A stretch of 41,659 bases of DNA from Sphingobacteriales bacterium (GTDB taxonomy: Bacteria; Bacteroidota; Bacteroidia; Chitinophagales; UBA2359). Below are positions 32,610 to 41,659 of the stretch, piece by piece. Made by a program: the position numbers and the translations under genes. The notes beneath the pieces are model-generated. The model had not been told where the DNA came from, made no database searches, and worked only from the letters and a program-made list of their open reading frames with translations. Each line of letters opens with the position of its first letter. The first letter of the stretch is position 1. The stretch is taken from assembly GCA_016711285.1 (NCBI GenBank), contig JADJTG010000003.1:1-41659 (forward strand). Direction: 5' to 3'.

Positions 32610-33371
32610 ATGAAATTTTATCCATTATACTTATGGCTGCTACTGACAGGCACAATAAATGTGCTTGCTCAAAACACTGACAAATACACCGATGCCGAAA
32701 TTGTGTATTATAAAGAAAAGTACGGTGGGCTTAAAATTCATACGCGTGGGTGGGGGATTAATTATAATACAGCCAAAATTCAAAATATTTATAAAAAGAA
32801 AATCTGGCAATTTGAATTACAAGAACTGAAACACCCGAAAGAAAATCGCCGCGCTTCGGTGATGAGTACGGCGGGGGCGAGTTTGCAGCAGCGATACATC
32901 TACGGCAAACAGAACAATTTTTATAACATCAATGTATTGTACGGCAAAGAGCGCGTACTCAGCCAGCGCGGGCGCAAAAATCCGGTTACTATCAGCTACC
33001 GCTATTTGGGAGGAGTTTCGCTCGGACTCCTCAAACCCTACTACCTGCGCTTATATTATCAAAACGAAACAGAAAACTTTCGCGATGAACCCTACAACGA
33101 ACAAAATGCACTCCGTTTTTTAGACCCCAACTCTATTTATAGTGCTTCGGGGTTTTATTATGGGTTTAATGCGCTTAAATTACGACCGGGTATTATTGGA
33201 AAAGCAGCGATGGTATTCGAATGGTCGCGCAATGAATCCAGCATTAAAGGTGTTGAAATAGGTGCTATGCTCAACATCTATCCGCAAAATATACCGATAA
33301 TGGTAGTACAAGAAAATAATAAAATATTCTCAAATTTGTACCTGCAATTCCTGTTTGGAAGCAGAAAATAA
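32610..33371 (+). CDS. conserved hypothetical outer-membrane-type protein
   Basis: The 253-residue protein has a signal peptide (MKFYPLYLWLLLTGTINVLAQ), then KEKYGGLKIHTRGWGINYN and alternating polar and aromatic beta segments (RYIYGKQNNFYNINVLYGKE, YLGGVSLGLLKPYYLRLYYQ). It ends in NLYLQFLFGSRK. This looks like a small outer-membrane barrel of the Bacteroidota conserved-hypothetical class; I do not know its function. ATG 32610 is chosen over 32553 because it directly precedes the signal peptide. It lies 27 bp upstream of lipA in the same direction and may share its transcript. Confidence 0.75.
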   Translation: MKFYPLYLWLLLTGTINVLAQNTDKYTDAEIVYYKEKYGGLKIHTRGWGINYNTAKIQNIYKKKIWQFELQELKHPKENRRASVMSTAGASLQQRYIYGKQNNFYNINVLYGKERVLSQRGRKNPVTISYRYLGGVSLGLLKPYYLRLYYQNETENFRDEPYNEQNALRFLDPNSIYSASGFYYGFNALKLRPGIIGKAAMVFEWSRNESSIKGVEIGAMLNIYPQNIPIMVVQENNKIFSNLYLQFLFGSRK

Positions 33372-33398
33372 TATTTTTTTCATCTAAATACGTTGTTC

Positions 33399-34274
33399 AT
33401 GATAGAACTTCCGGTTGTTTCGTCTCCTACTCCACCGCGCCCCCGAAAACCCGAATGGCTGCGTGTGAAATTACCTATTGGCGAAGAATATAAAAAAGTA
33501 CGCCAATTAGTGGATACCCACCGCCTGCACACGATATGCGAAAGCGGCAACTGCCCAAATATGGGCGAATGTTGGGGTGCCGGAACTGCTACTTTTATGA
33601 TTTTGGGCAATGTATGCACGCGCAGTTGCTCCTTTTGCGCCGTAGCCACCGGACGGCCTCCCGTACTCGACGAACAAGAGCCGCAACGTGTAGCCCAAGC
33701 CGTACAGCTGATGGGCGTAAAACATTGTGTTATCACTTCCGTCAACAGAGACGAACTCCCCGACGGCGGCGCAAAAATATGGGCTGCTACCATTCGCGAA
33801 ATCAAACGCAGCAGCCCGCACACCACCCTCGAAACCCTCATTCCCGATTTCAAAGCCAAATGGCAAGCCCTCTACACCGTACTTGACGAACGCCCCGAAG
33901 TAGTGAGCCACAACATGGAAACCGTAGCGCGGCTCTATCGCTTGGTGCGCCCGCAAGCACGCTATGAGCGAAGTTTGGAGCAAATACGCCGCACCAAAGA
34001 TTATGGCTGTCGCACTAAGTCGGGCATTATGCTGGGTATCGGCGAAACCTACGAAGAAGTATTGCAGGCAATGGACGACCTGCTGGAACACGGCTGCGAT
34101 GTTCTCACATTAGGGCAATACCTGCAACCAACAGCACAGCATTTGCCTATCAAAGAGTTTATTCACCCCGACTTATTTGCACAATACAAAACAGTTGGTT
34201 TGGAAAAAGGATTCAATTTTGTGGAAAGCGGACCTTTAGTACGTTCTTCCTATCATGCCGAGCGTCACTTGTAA
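33399..34274 (+). CDS. lipA: lipoyl synthase
   Basis: LipA is a radical SAM enzyme that inserts two sulfurs into octanoyl-lysine to make lipoate on 2-oxoacid dehydrogenases and GcvH. The 291-residue protein carries both [4Fe-4S] motifs. The auxiliary cluster set is C47, C52, C58 in ICESGNCPNMGECW; the SAM cluster set is C73, C77, C80 in VCTRSCSFC. DELPDGGAKIWAATIREIK, SHNMETV, KSGIMLGIGET and the C-terminal SSYHAE with the cluster-ligand serine are all present. ATG 33399 is preferred to TTG 33393. Residues 1-15 (VVSSPTPPRPRKP) are a proline-rich leader. No lipB or lplA is in the window. The gene is intact. Confidence 0.96.
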   Translation: MIELPVVSSPTPPRPRKPEWLRVKLPIGEEYKKVRQLVDTHRLHTICESGNCPNMGECWGAGTATFMILGNVCTRSCSFCAVATGRPPVLDEQEPQRVAQAVQLMGVKHCVITSVNRDELPDGGAKIWAATIREIKRSSPHTTLETLIPDFKAKWQALYTVLDERPEVVSHNMETVARLYRLVRPQARYERSLEQIRRTKDYGCRTKSGIMLGIGETYEEVLQAMDDLLEHGCDVLTLGQYLQPTAQHLPIKEFIHPDLFAQYKTVGLEKGFNFVESGPLVRSSYHAERHL

Positions 34275-34340
34275 TTTCTACATCAAGCAAACAAATTTAT
34301 TTGTCTGATTATCAGTATTTTAATCAATAACAAACAACAA

Positions 34341-34379
34341 TAACAGGGGCGTTTTTCTATCATAAAAACGCCCCTGTTA
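34341..34379. terminator. perfect 16-bp hairpin after lipA
   Basis: TAACAGGGGCGTTTTT (34341-34356) pairs with 34364-34379 around a 7-base loop. There is no T run after the stem, so it is an unusual terminator or a stabilising hairpin. Confidence 0.55.
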
Positions 34380-34498
34380 CTGTCATAGTATTGTTATATT
34401 TTACTTGAAAGTTCTCATACTATATTTTTTTGCTTATTTTTGTAAAAGTTTCAATGCAAAAACAATAATTATACAATAACACGAAAAATTTTTTAAAC

Positions 34499-37468
34499 AT
34501 GAAAAAGTTTTTATCACTCTTGTTAATAGGTTCTGTTTCGTTGGGAGCAGCCTTGTTGTATCAGGGTAGCACCGAAGCAACAGCACCCGCCGCAACACAA
34601 AAGAAATTTTCGCGCGGCATTAAAGGATATTATGAGTATTGGCATTCTTTGCAAGCCAATCAAACAACCGGCAAAGTGGATATGAAAGATGTGTTGCAGG
34701 CACGCCAGCAAGCCAATGCTATTTATGCGCAAAAAAGCGGCTCTTTATTACAATGGGACTTTATGGGACCGGATAATGTAGGCGGTCGTACTCGCGCTTT
34801 GATTGTGGATAAAGATAATGCCAACAAACTCGTAGCCGGCGGTGTGTCGGGTGGTTTGTGGCGTTCGGATAATGCAGGTGCTAACTGGACACAAATTACC
34901 TACGACCCCAATATGCAAATTATTGCTTGCATTGCTCAAGATGCCAGCGGTGATTATTATGCAGGTACGGGCGAAGGTTTTTATAATGGGTTTTATCCAG
35001 GTGACGGTACGATGGGATTTCTTGGAAACGGGATTTTAAAATCAACTGACGGTGCAAACAGTTTTTCGCAGGTGATTTCTACTTATCCTTCTGATGAGAA
35101 CAATTCAAGTGAAGCTTGGGGTGATGTACGTGCCATAGCCGCCCACCCTACTATTGACAATAAAATTTATGCAGTATTGAGTACAGGTTTACGTATGAGC
35201 AGTGATGGCGGCTCTACTTGGACAAATGTGCAAAATGGTGCAGGATATGATGTAGTTGCCGGCAGCGATGGTGTGATACACGCCATTATTGGCAATGCCT
35301 ACTATCGTTCCGACAGCAACGGCGATAATTTCCAATCTGTTGCCAATTTTTCAGGTGCTCGCAAGCGTTTGGCAGTGTGCGAAAGCCAACCCAATATGGT
35401 ATATATGGTATCTGTTTCGGGCGGCGGCGGTTGCCTGAATGAAGTACAACGCTCCACTGACGGAGGCTCTACTTGGACTAAAATTGGCGAAGGAACTGAG
35501 AGTTTTGAACCGATGGCGAATGGCGCACAATGTCAGGGCGATTATGATTTGGCTTTTGCCGCTCACCCTACCGATGGCAACCGTATTTTCTTGGCGGGTG
35601 TTACGCTGTGGAGCTACTCTACGTCTGACGGCTGGAGACAAATTGATAATTTGGATGAAGACCCCTCTAACCCCGCTATATACATGCCGACAAGCATCAT
35701 ATTACCTTCCCGAAAGGAAACGGCAAAATTATGTATGTAGCCAGCGATGGAGGTATCAGCAAAACTACCCACGCCGACGAAATTTATCCCGATTTTTATA
35801 ATGTAAATAAAGGGTATAATATCACACAATTTTACTCCGTAGCTGCGGACACGATGGTAAAGTAATGGGAGGCACGCAAGACAACGGTACTAACCTCACT
35901 ACTTTTGGAGTAAATTCCATCAAATCTACTACCGAAGTGAATGGCGGTGATGGAGGTTATGCTGAAGTATCCAACATTAAACCCAATATCTTATTTGCAG
36001 GAAATCCCGAAGGAGCTTTGTATCGCAGCAGCAATGGCGGCGATGGTTTTGCTAAGTTTTTTGATGAAAACATAGACTGTAAACCGCTCAATGCTGATGG
36101 CGGTTGCTCTGGAGACGGCGTAATGGATAATGGCGGAGGTTTCGTAACACCTTTTGTATTGTGGGAAGACGAAATGCTGTATTACACCATTGCCAATTAT
36201 CAGCCTAATGCCGATAACCCGCTTCCTCACAGTATTACTTATAACAATCAAACTTTCACCATTACTTCCAACAAAGAACTCGCCGACCAGCAATTGGTAG
36301 ATTTTAAAGCTGCTGCCGCCGCCGAATCATCAACCGACAAACCCAACGAAGAAGATGCAAAATACTTCAAGCGTATTTATGAAGCTACGCAATTGTATGT
36401 TTATTACGATTTATCCGTAGGACAAGTAATTCCCGATTATCGTTTTGCTCGCTCCAAATTCTTTACCGGCGACAATGCAGGCAATGTTTGGCTTTTGGAA
36501 GATGCTATCAATGCTTCTTATTCCACTTGGCGAAATGTAGGAAAAGTTGCCTCAGGTGCTATCTACGAATTAGCCGTTAATAATAGCGGAACAACCGTGT
36601 GGGCTGGCAGTACAATTGGTAATGTGGTGCGTATCAGTAATTTGAATGCCGCACCTGCCGTAAAACAAATTTCGTCAAGTGCTTTATTCAATGGTTCGCG
36701 TGTAATTACAGGTTTGGCAATAGACCCCCAAAATGATGCGCGTGTGGCAGTTACTGCGGGTAATTATGGCAATAATAAATATGTAATTCTTTCTACCAAT
36801 GCCACCTCTACCAATCCTACTTTTGCCAGTGTTCAATCTAATTTACCGTTTATGCGGTATATGATGTGGTGATAGATCACGGAACTTCAGGGCAAAATGC
36901 ACTCATCGTGGCTTCGGAATTGGGAGTGTGGTACTACGACCCTGCTGCTCAAAACTGGTCGCCGCAAACCGAAGAACTCGGTATCGGTCCGGTGGTGCGG
37001 ATACGTCAGGAAAGTATGGCTCGTTGCAATGCGGGCTACCTCGCCGACTTACAGTTGAAATGTAAAGTTATCTACATCGGTACGCACGGACGCGGTATGT
37101 ATCGCAGTACATCTTTGGCAAATCCTTTCTGCACGCAAGCGGCAGGATCTTGCGTATTTGATTTACCTTCTTTCAACCCAACAACCGGTATTGAAGAAGA
37201 TACTCAATCTGTAGCTGCTATTCAATTATTCCCCAATCCGGTACGCGATATGGCTACACTGAAATTTACTTTGCAGGAAAACAACCGCGTGCGTGTCAAT
37301 ATTTACGACATCAACGGAAAATTGGTGCAACAAGTGAGCAATGCGATGACAGCAGCAGGTACACATCAGGTAGAAATTCCTGCTTCTCATTTGTCGGCGG
37401 GTAATTATTTTGTGCAACTCCAAACAGATAATTCTGCATCTACTCTTAAAATGACCGTAGTACGTTAA
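34499..37468 (+). CDS. BNR/WD40-like repeat secreted protein with T9SS domain, frameshifted
   Basis: The protein is about 990 residues after joining three or four pieces. It has a signal peptide (MKKFLSLLLIGSVSLGAALLY) and a beta-propeller with BNR-like units such as GGVSGGLWRSDNAGANWTQI, MSSDGGSTWTNVQNGAG, RSTDGGSTWTKIGEG and IYIGTHGRGMYRSTSL. A C-terminal T9SS type A domain (LFPNPVRDMATLKFTLQENN ... TLKMTVVR) ends it. The breaks near 35685, 35845 and 36855 are each repaired by restoring one C in a CC pair (for example PFMPVYDVVIDHG), so they look like sequence errors. The family is common in Saprospirales-type genomes; some members are adhesins or peptidase-like. It is exported by T9SS and probably surface-bound. 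No enzyme motif was seen. Confidence 0.88.
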
Positions 37469-37496
37469 TTTTTTTTGAGTCTTATTGTTATCTTAT

Positions 37497-37539
37497 AAAA
37501 GAACGCACTTACCAATGATGTAAGTGCGTTCTTTTTTTT
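37497..37539 (+). terminator. rho-independent terminator
   Basis: An 11-bp stem, GAACGCACTTA (37501-37511) with TAAGTGCGTTC (37521-37531), is followed by eight T. It ends the BNR-repeat gene. Confidence 0.9.
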
Positions 37540-37695
37540 ATCGGATAAAAAATAATTATTAAAATCATCATAAGGAACTGATTATTTGACAAATAATCCG
37601 GCAAAAGGCTTTTTTACGCATATTTAAGGAATAAAATATGTTCATTATTAAAAAATAAGTTTACTTTGTACTTCCTGAATTTAATTATAAAAAAT

Positions 37696-39172
37696 ATGAA
37701 CCGAATTTTATTTGCAATTTTGGCAATGGGTATTACATCTTTTGCCACCCAAGCGCAGCAGAGTACGGCTATGCGTGTATATGAAATAGTGCAGGCAAAA
37801 TGTACTAATGCAGGCTGTCACAATACAACAGATAAGGCGGGCAATTTGGATTTGCAGGGCGACTCGCCGACCGCAGTGTACAACAATGTTTATAATAAAG
37901 ACCCTGATAATTACACCGCAAAAAGTAATCACAACAAACTTGTTTATCCGGGCGACCCCTATCGCAGCTATTTGTTTCGCAAAGTAGCTGCCGGCACTGA
38001 ATCCACCATTCAACTACAAGCAAATGAAGGCTCGGCAATGCCGATGGGCTATCCGAGTGCAGCACTCACAGCTGTTGAGCGCGAAATTATTCGCCAGTGG
38101 ATATTGTTCGGTGCACCCGCCGAAGGCACTGTCGTTGATGAAACTTTATTAGAGAATTTCTATAGTGGTGGCGGCTATTGGGCAAATGACCCTCAAAACC
38201 CACCACCTGCTCCAGACCCTTCCGAAGGTTTTCAGGTGCGCCTCGGTCCTATCTTTTTACCACCCAGCACCAGTACACAGGTATCCGAAACAGAGTATTT
38301 TTCTAAATATCAATTAGATATACCGGCTACTGAAGTCAATCGTATTGATTATAATATCGGCAGTTCGCACCATTACATTATCTACAAATTTGACCAGCCC
38401 TCCGATGCTGACGATGTACCCTACGGATTTCGTAAAGGCAGTGGCGGCTTGGGAGGTTTTGTACTTACTTCACAATCGTCAGGCAGCACCAAACTTCCCG
38501 AAGGAACGGCTTTTCCCTGGTACGATAATATGTGGCTCGATTTAAACACACACGTTGTAAATTATTCTCAAAGTCTCTCAATGGCTACCGATGTATATAT
38601 GAATATTTATACACAAACTACCGGCACATCGGCGCAGGAAATGTACTCTCAATTATTACCCAATCCTTTGTTGTTTATTCCCTCCAGCGGACAGGAGCAT
38701 GTGGTCGAAACACCTTTTTTCATATAATATAAATCAACAGTTGTATTTGTGGGCAATCAGCAGCCATACCCACAAACGCGGCAAAGGATTTGAAATTTGG
38801 CTGCGCAATGCCGACGGCAGCAAAGGAGATAAAATATTTGATGCAAAAAATACAACGGTGTTCCCGAATGTGAAGATATAGAGTACGATTATCAACACCC
38901 GCCTGTTCGTATTTTCAGCCCGTTTTTACCGATGACCATCAAAAATGGTATTATCCATAAAGCTACTTACTTAAATGATTCGGGTAGCACCATCCCGGGA
39001 GATACTACCGAAGATGAAATGATGATTACCTCTGTTTTATTTACTTTGGGTACTTCCGGGTATTACTATGCCGCAAGCCAGTGTCTGTTTGTCGGACGAA
39101 GAACAAGTCGGCTTTGAAGACCAAAATCCGATAACAACTGCTTTGCAGGCACAAGTATCGCCCAATCCGTTA
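37696..39172 (+). CDS. cytochrome/copper type II monooxygenase-like secreted protein, frameshifted and truncated
   Basis: After a signal peptide (MNRILFAILAMGITSFATQA) comes a heme-like domain with KCTNAGCHN (C36, C41, H42; spacing CX4CH) and the usual companion motifs DLQGDSPTAVYNNV and MPMGYPSAALTAVEREIIRQ. The C-terminal half resembles copper type II, ascorbate-dependent monooxygenases (PHM/DBM fold): SSHHYIIYKF, SSHTHKRGKGFEIWLR with the histidine pair, and EDEMMITSVLF with a candidate methionine ligand. The frame shifts near 38715 (one extra T), 38850 (one missing T) and 39080. A T9SS-like start (AQVSPNPLKE) appears at about 39150, but the sorting domain is cut short and runs straight into rlmI. 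ATG 37696 gives the signal peptide. The predicted role is extracellular, substrate unknown. Confidence 0.7.
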
Positions 39173-40299
39173 AAAGAACGCTCTTTACTGAATTTTCACC
39201 CTTGGCTCTTTTCGGGAGCTATTGCCAAAATTATCGGCACAGCCGAAGAAGGAGCAATAGCACAGGTCTTTGATGCTCAACAACAGCCGCTCGCCATCGG
39301 ACATTTTTATCCGAAGGCAGCATTGCGGTGCGTCTGTTTCATTTCGGCAGCGATGTTCCCCGCTTAGATACCGATTTTTGGGCGCAAAAAATCCGGCAGG
39401 CTTTGAGTTGCGCCGCACTTTGGCTTGGCAGATAGCAGCCACACCACCGCCTACCGCCTCATTCATGCGAAGGCGACAATTTGCCGGCTTGATTGTGGAC
39501 ATCTACGGCGATACTGCTGTACTACAGATTCAGACTTCGGGTATGGAACGCATCAAAACGAAATTGCAGCGGCTTTGGTGCTGGTGTTGGATACTCGCTT
39601 GCAGCGTATCTACGACAAAGAAAATGGTATTTATCTTTGGCAGCGCGACCCCAGACACACGATGAAGGTATTGTTACGGAAAACAACCTGCGTTTTTATG
39701 CCCACTGGGAAAGAAGGACAAAAGCATGGGTTTTTTTTTAGACCAACGCGATAACCGCCGTTTGTTACAATCGTATTGCGCCCGGAAAAACGGTGTTGAA
39801 TGCTTTTTCGTATTCGGGTGGATTTCGGTGTATGCGCTGGCAGCGGGGCAGCGCGGGTGGATTCGGTAGATGTATCGCAAGAAAGCAATAACATGGGCAA
39901 ATCAGAATGTAGCACTCAATGGCGGCAGTGAACGACATCGCGGTATTGTAGCTGATTGTTTTGAGTATTTGCGCCAAATTCATGATGAATATGAAGTAAT
40001 TGTTTTAGACCCGCCCGCTTTTGCCAAGCACAAAAGCGCGGAAAGCAAAGCCGCACAGGGTTATAAACAAATCAATTTGCAGGCATTTCGCCATATTCGT
40101 GCGGAGGTTTTTATTCACTTTCTCCTGCTCGCAAGTGATTACCCGCGATTTATTTCGCAAAATTGTGTTTGCCGCCGCCGCCGACTCCAAGCGCAAGGTG
40201 CGTATTGTGCAACAATTAGGGCAAAGCAACGACCACCCTATCAACATCTATCACCCCGAAGGCGATTATCTGAAAGGATTGGTATTGCAGGTAGAATAA
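39173..40299 (+). pseudogene. rlmI: rRNA large-subunit methyltransferase RlmI-like, frameshifted
   Basis: A PUA-type N-terminus (KERSLLNFHPWLFSGAIAKI, DAQQQPLAIGHFYPK) is followed by a Rossmann methyltransferase of the RlmI family, which methylates C5 of a 23S rRNA cytosine. Later pieces are in other frames: RLIHAEGDNLPGLIVDIYGD-like and NGIYLWQRDPRH segments, SYSGGFSVYALAAG (SAM motif), the catalytic-loop-like VIVLDPPAFAKHKSA, and the C-terminal VRIVQQLGQSNDHPINIYHP with GDYLKGLVLQVE at the stop. At least six frame changes are needed. A normal start is missing: the first conserved residues continue in frame from the upstream T9SS protein. The gene may be intact in the organism if the breaks are errors, but the start still needs explaining. 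Confidence 0.8.
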
Positions 40300-40304
40300 T
40301 AATA

Positions 40305-41050
40305 ATGGTGCAGCAATACACAACTTATCATCATCTTTATTTAGATGCCCACACACCGACTACCCAGAAACTGACGGTGATGCTTTTCGTTGGTGCGCCT
40401 TGTCATTTGCAGCAAACACGGTGCTTTCTGTGCGGATTTGCAAGGAGCTTTTGTGTGGGTCTGCACCTGGTATATAAAAAATGAGTTATTGGAGCAGCAA
40501 CTTCATCAACTTTCTCACCTGCTCGCCCACCATCGTGTGTGGGCAGTGGGCGAATGTGGGCTTGACCGTTTATGTGCTACATATGGAATTTGCAGCTACA
40601 AGCATTTGAGGCACAGATTCGGCTTTCGGAGCAGCACCCGCAAGCCTTTGGTAATACATTGTGTAAGGGCTTTTGATACGCTTTTACAATTTAAAAAAAC
40701 ACTGCGCCCCCGCCAAAAAATGGCTCATTCACGGATTTAATAAAAAGAAATCATTGCACAGCAACTCCTGCAAGCGGGATTTTTTTTTGTCGTTGGAGTG
40801 CTGCTGCTTTATTGCCATCAATGCCTGCTCATCACACGGCTGCCACCCTGCCTCTGGAATACATTTTTTTTTAGAAAGTGATGACAATACCGAACTTAGC
40901 ATCAAAATCTGTATCAAACAGTATCGCAAATACGCAACATTTCACCCGGAAATATTAAGAGCCGCTATTTGGGATAATTTTGAAACATTATTAAAAACTA
41001 ATACTGAAACAATTTATTTGCTGCGTATTCATTATATAAAATTAAGCTAA
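40305..41050 (+). pseudogene. TatD-family metal-dependent hydrolase, frameshifted
   Basis: TatD proteins are TIM-barrel metallohydrolases with DNase or repair roles. Pieces in three frames are consistent with one gene. An N-terminal YHHLYLDAH (the HxH metal site, then broken) comes first, then LLEQQLHQLSHLLAHHRVWA followed by VGECGLDR (the E and D of the metal site). KPLVIHCVRAFDTLLQF (metal-site H) and KWLIHGFNKKKSLAQQLL-like come next, and a degraded C-terminus ends WDNFETLLKTNT. The start ATG 40305 is 5 bp after the rlmI stop. At least four breaks lie in it, so exact length is uncertain. Confidence 0.7.
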
Positions 41051-41143
41051 GGCTCGCACGCCTAAAAAGTACCCTTTTTTGTCGATTTTAGTATTAATTC
41101 CATTCTGTGCGAAATTTTTTCACAAAAAAATAGAAAAACTAAG

Positions 41144-41440
41144 TACCTACCAAAAGATGGAGGTGCAGCTAACCATCAGTTAAATTACACCTATCAAAAA
41201 GCAAGGTAATACCTACCAAAAGGTAGGTGCAGCTACCAAAGCTAGAAGATCTTCCTACCTAAAAGCAAGGTAGTACCTACCAAAAGGTGGGGTGCAGCTA
41301 CCAAAAGGTAAGTCTTCCTACCTAAAGCAAGGTTGGTACCACCAAAAAGGTAGGTGCGGCTACCAAAAAACTAAGTCTTCCTACCTAAAAGGTAGGTGCG
41401 GCTACTAAAAAGCTAAGTGAGGCTACCTAAACGCAATAGC
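41144..41440. repeat. degenerate 64-bp tandem repeat, about 4.5 copies
   Basis: Units starting TACCTACCAAAAGGTGG or close variants begin at 41144, 41210, 41274 and 41337 (spacings 66, 64 and 63). A partial unit ends near 41440. Each unit contains short inverted motifs (ACCTACC, GGTAGGT) and TCTTCCTACCTAAA. The copies differ by point changes. Confidence 0.85.
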
Positions 41441-41535
41441 TAATACTAAATCGCCTTAAAATATGCTTATATAAGTCTCATAAATAAGGCAAATAACTTA
41501 TTATGTTGGCGTTGCTGATGCTTAAATATCGTTTC

Positions 41536-41616
41536 TGAACACGGGTTTGACGGATTGAACGGTTTTTACGGATAAAAATCTGTGCTTATCTGCTCCATCT
41601 GTTTCATCTGTATTCC
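41536..41616. repeat. interspersed palindromic repeat of the CGGAT...ATCTG type
   Basis: GGGTTTGACGGATTGAACGG, ACGGATAAAAATCTGTGC, and CATCTGTTTCATCTGTATTCC form an imperfect inverted arrangement. GGAT motifs lie on the left and ATCTG motifs on the right. Similar elements are widely scattered between genes in environmental bacteria; I recall the type but could not compare copies. Confidence 0.5.
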
Positions 41617-41659
41617 CTCATTTATAAAATAAAAAGCTAGGCGAACCTTAGCATATATG

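Larger units (their letters stand above)
41051..41659. other. non-coding end region, AT-rich with repeats
   Basis: No gene could be supported. The region holds the 64-bp tandem array (41144-41440) and an interspersed palindromic repeat (41536-41616), separated by plain AT-rich sequence. Confidence 0.6.

Noticed and set aside
41144..41440. CRISPR array
   Set aside because: The units are long and similar throughout, with no short identical repeats separated by unique spacers, and no cas gene is in the window.

Overview
The window comes from a member of the Bacteroidota, most like the Saprospiria/Chitinophagia-type environmental lineages. The evidence is several secreted proteins with type IX secretion (T9SS) C-terminal sorting domains, a TonB-dependent receptor with a carboxypeptidase-regulatory-like N-terminus, DPP IV, Bacteroidota-type promoter boxes (TAnnTTTG) upstream of several genes, and very AT-rich spacers between coding regions of moderate GC. 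No rRNA, tRNA or CRISPR array was seen.

Layout. 1-1530: the 3' part of an AAA/ABC-type ATPase and a TOPRIM-like partner, a probable defence pair, both broken by frameshifts. 1537-4207: frameshifted acyl-CoA dehydrogenase, rpsU, a small DUF2892-like membrane protein and queE. 4450-11089 (minus): a complete type I restriction-modification operon, hsdM-hsdS-[REP-associated tyrosine transposase]-hsdR. The transposase and its REP-like palindromes and minisatellites sit between hsdS and hsdR, and its stop codon overlaps the hsdR start. 11342-15161: a DnaQ-like/GIY-YIG fusion, a YdeI/OmdA-family protein, a biotin carrier protein, efp and a DUF2853 protein. 15423-20347: two T9SS cargo proteins (CotH-kinase/lamin-tail and reeler-like with CxxCH) flanking a conserved hypothetical gene and an 800-bp spacer that holds a duplicated promoter and a structured block. 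20568-22576: dacB (PBP4) and a SufT/DUF59 protein. 22812-27242 (minus): a beta-helix lipoprotein and a TonB-dependent receptor. 27529-34274: an MsbA-like ABC exporter, a MITE-like inverted repeat, a secreted hypothetical, DPP IV, an outer-membrane-type hypothetical and lipA. 34499-41050: a large BNR-repeat T9SS protein, a cytochrome/copper-monooxygenase-like T9SS protein that runs directly into rlmI, and a TatD-family hydrolase, most of them frameshifted. 41051-41659: a 64-bp tandem repeat and an interspersed palindromic repeat.

Sequence quality matters for reading this window. Many genes are interrupted by single-base indels, and several can be repaired by adding or removing one base in a short homopolymer (CC, GGG, TTTT). 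Breaks are concentrated in 1-11 kb and 34-41 kb, while 11.3-34.3 kb is essentially intact. I therefore read most interruptions as likely sequence errors rather than decay and annotate whole genes across them, but this is not proven. The most interesting items are the transposase/REP insertion inside the type I RM operon, the putative structured RNA with its duplicated promoter at 18568-18850, the TonB receptor/beta-helix lipoprotein pair, the MITE-like element, and the junction that joins a truncated T9SS domain to rlmI.
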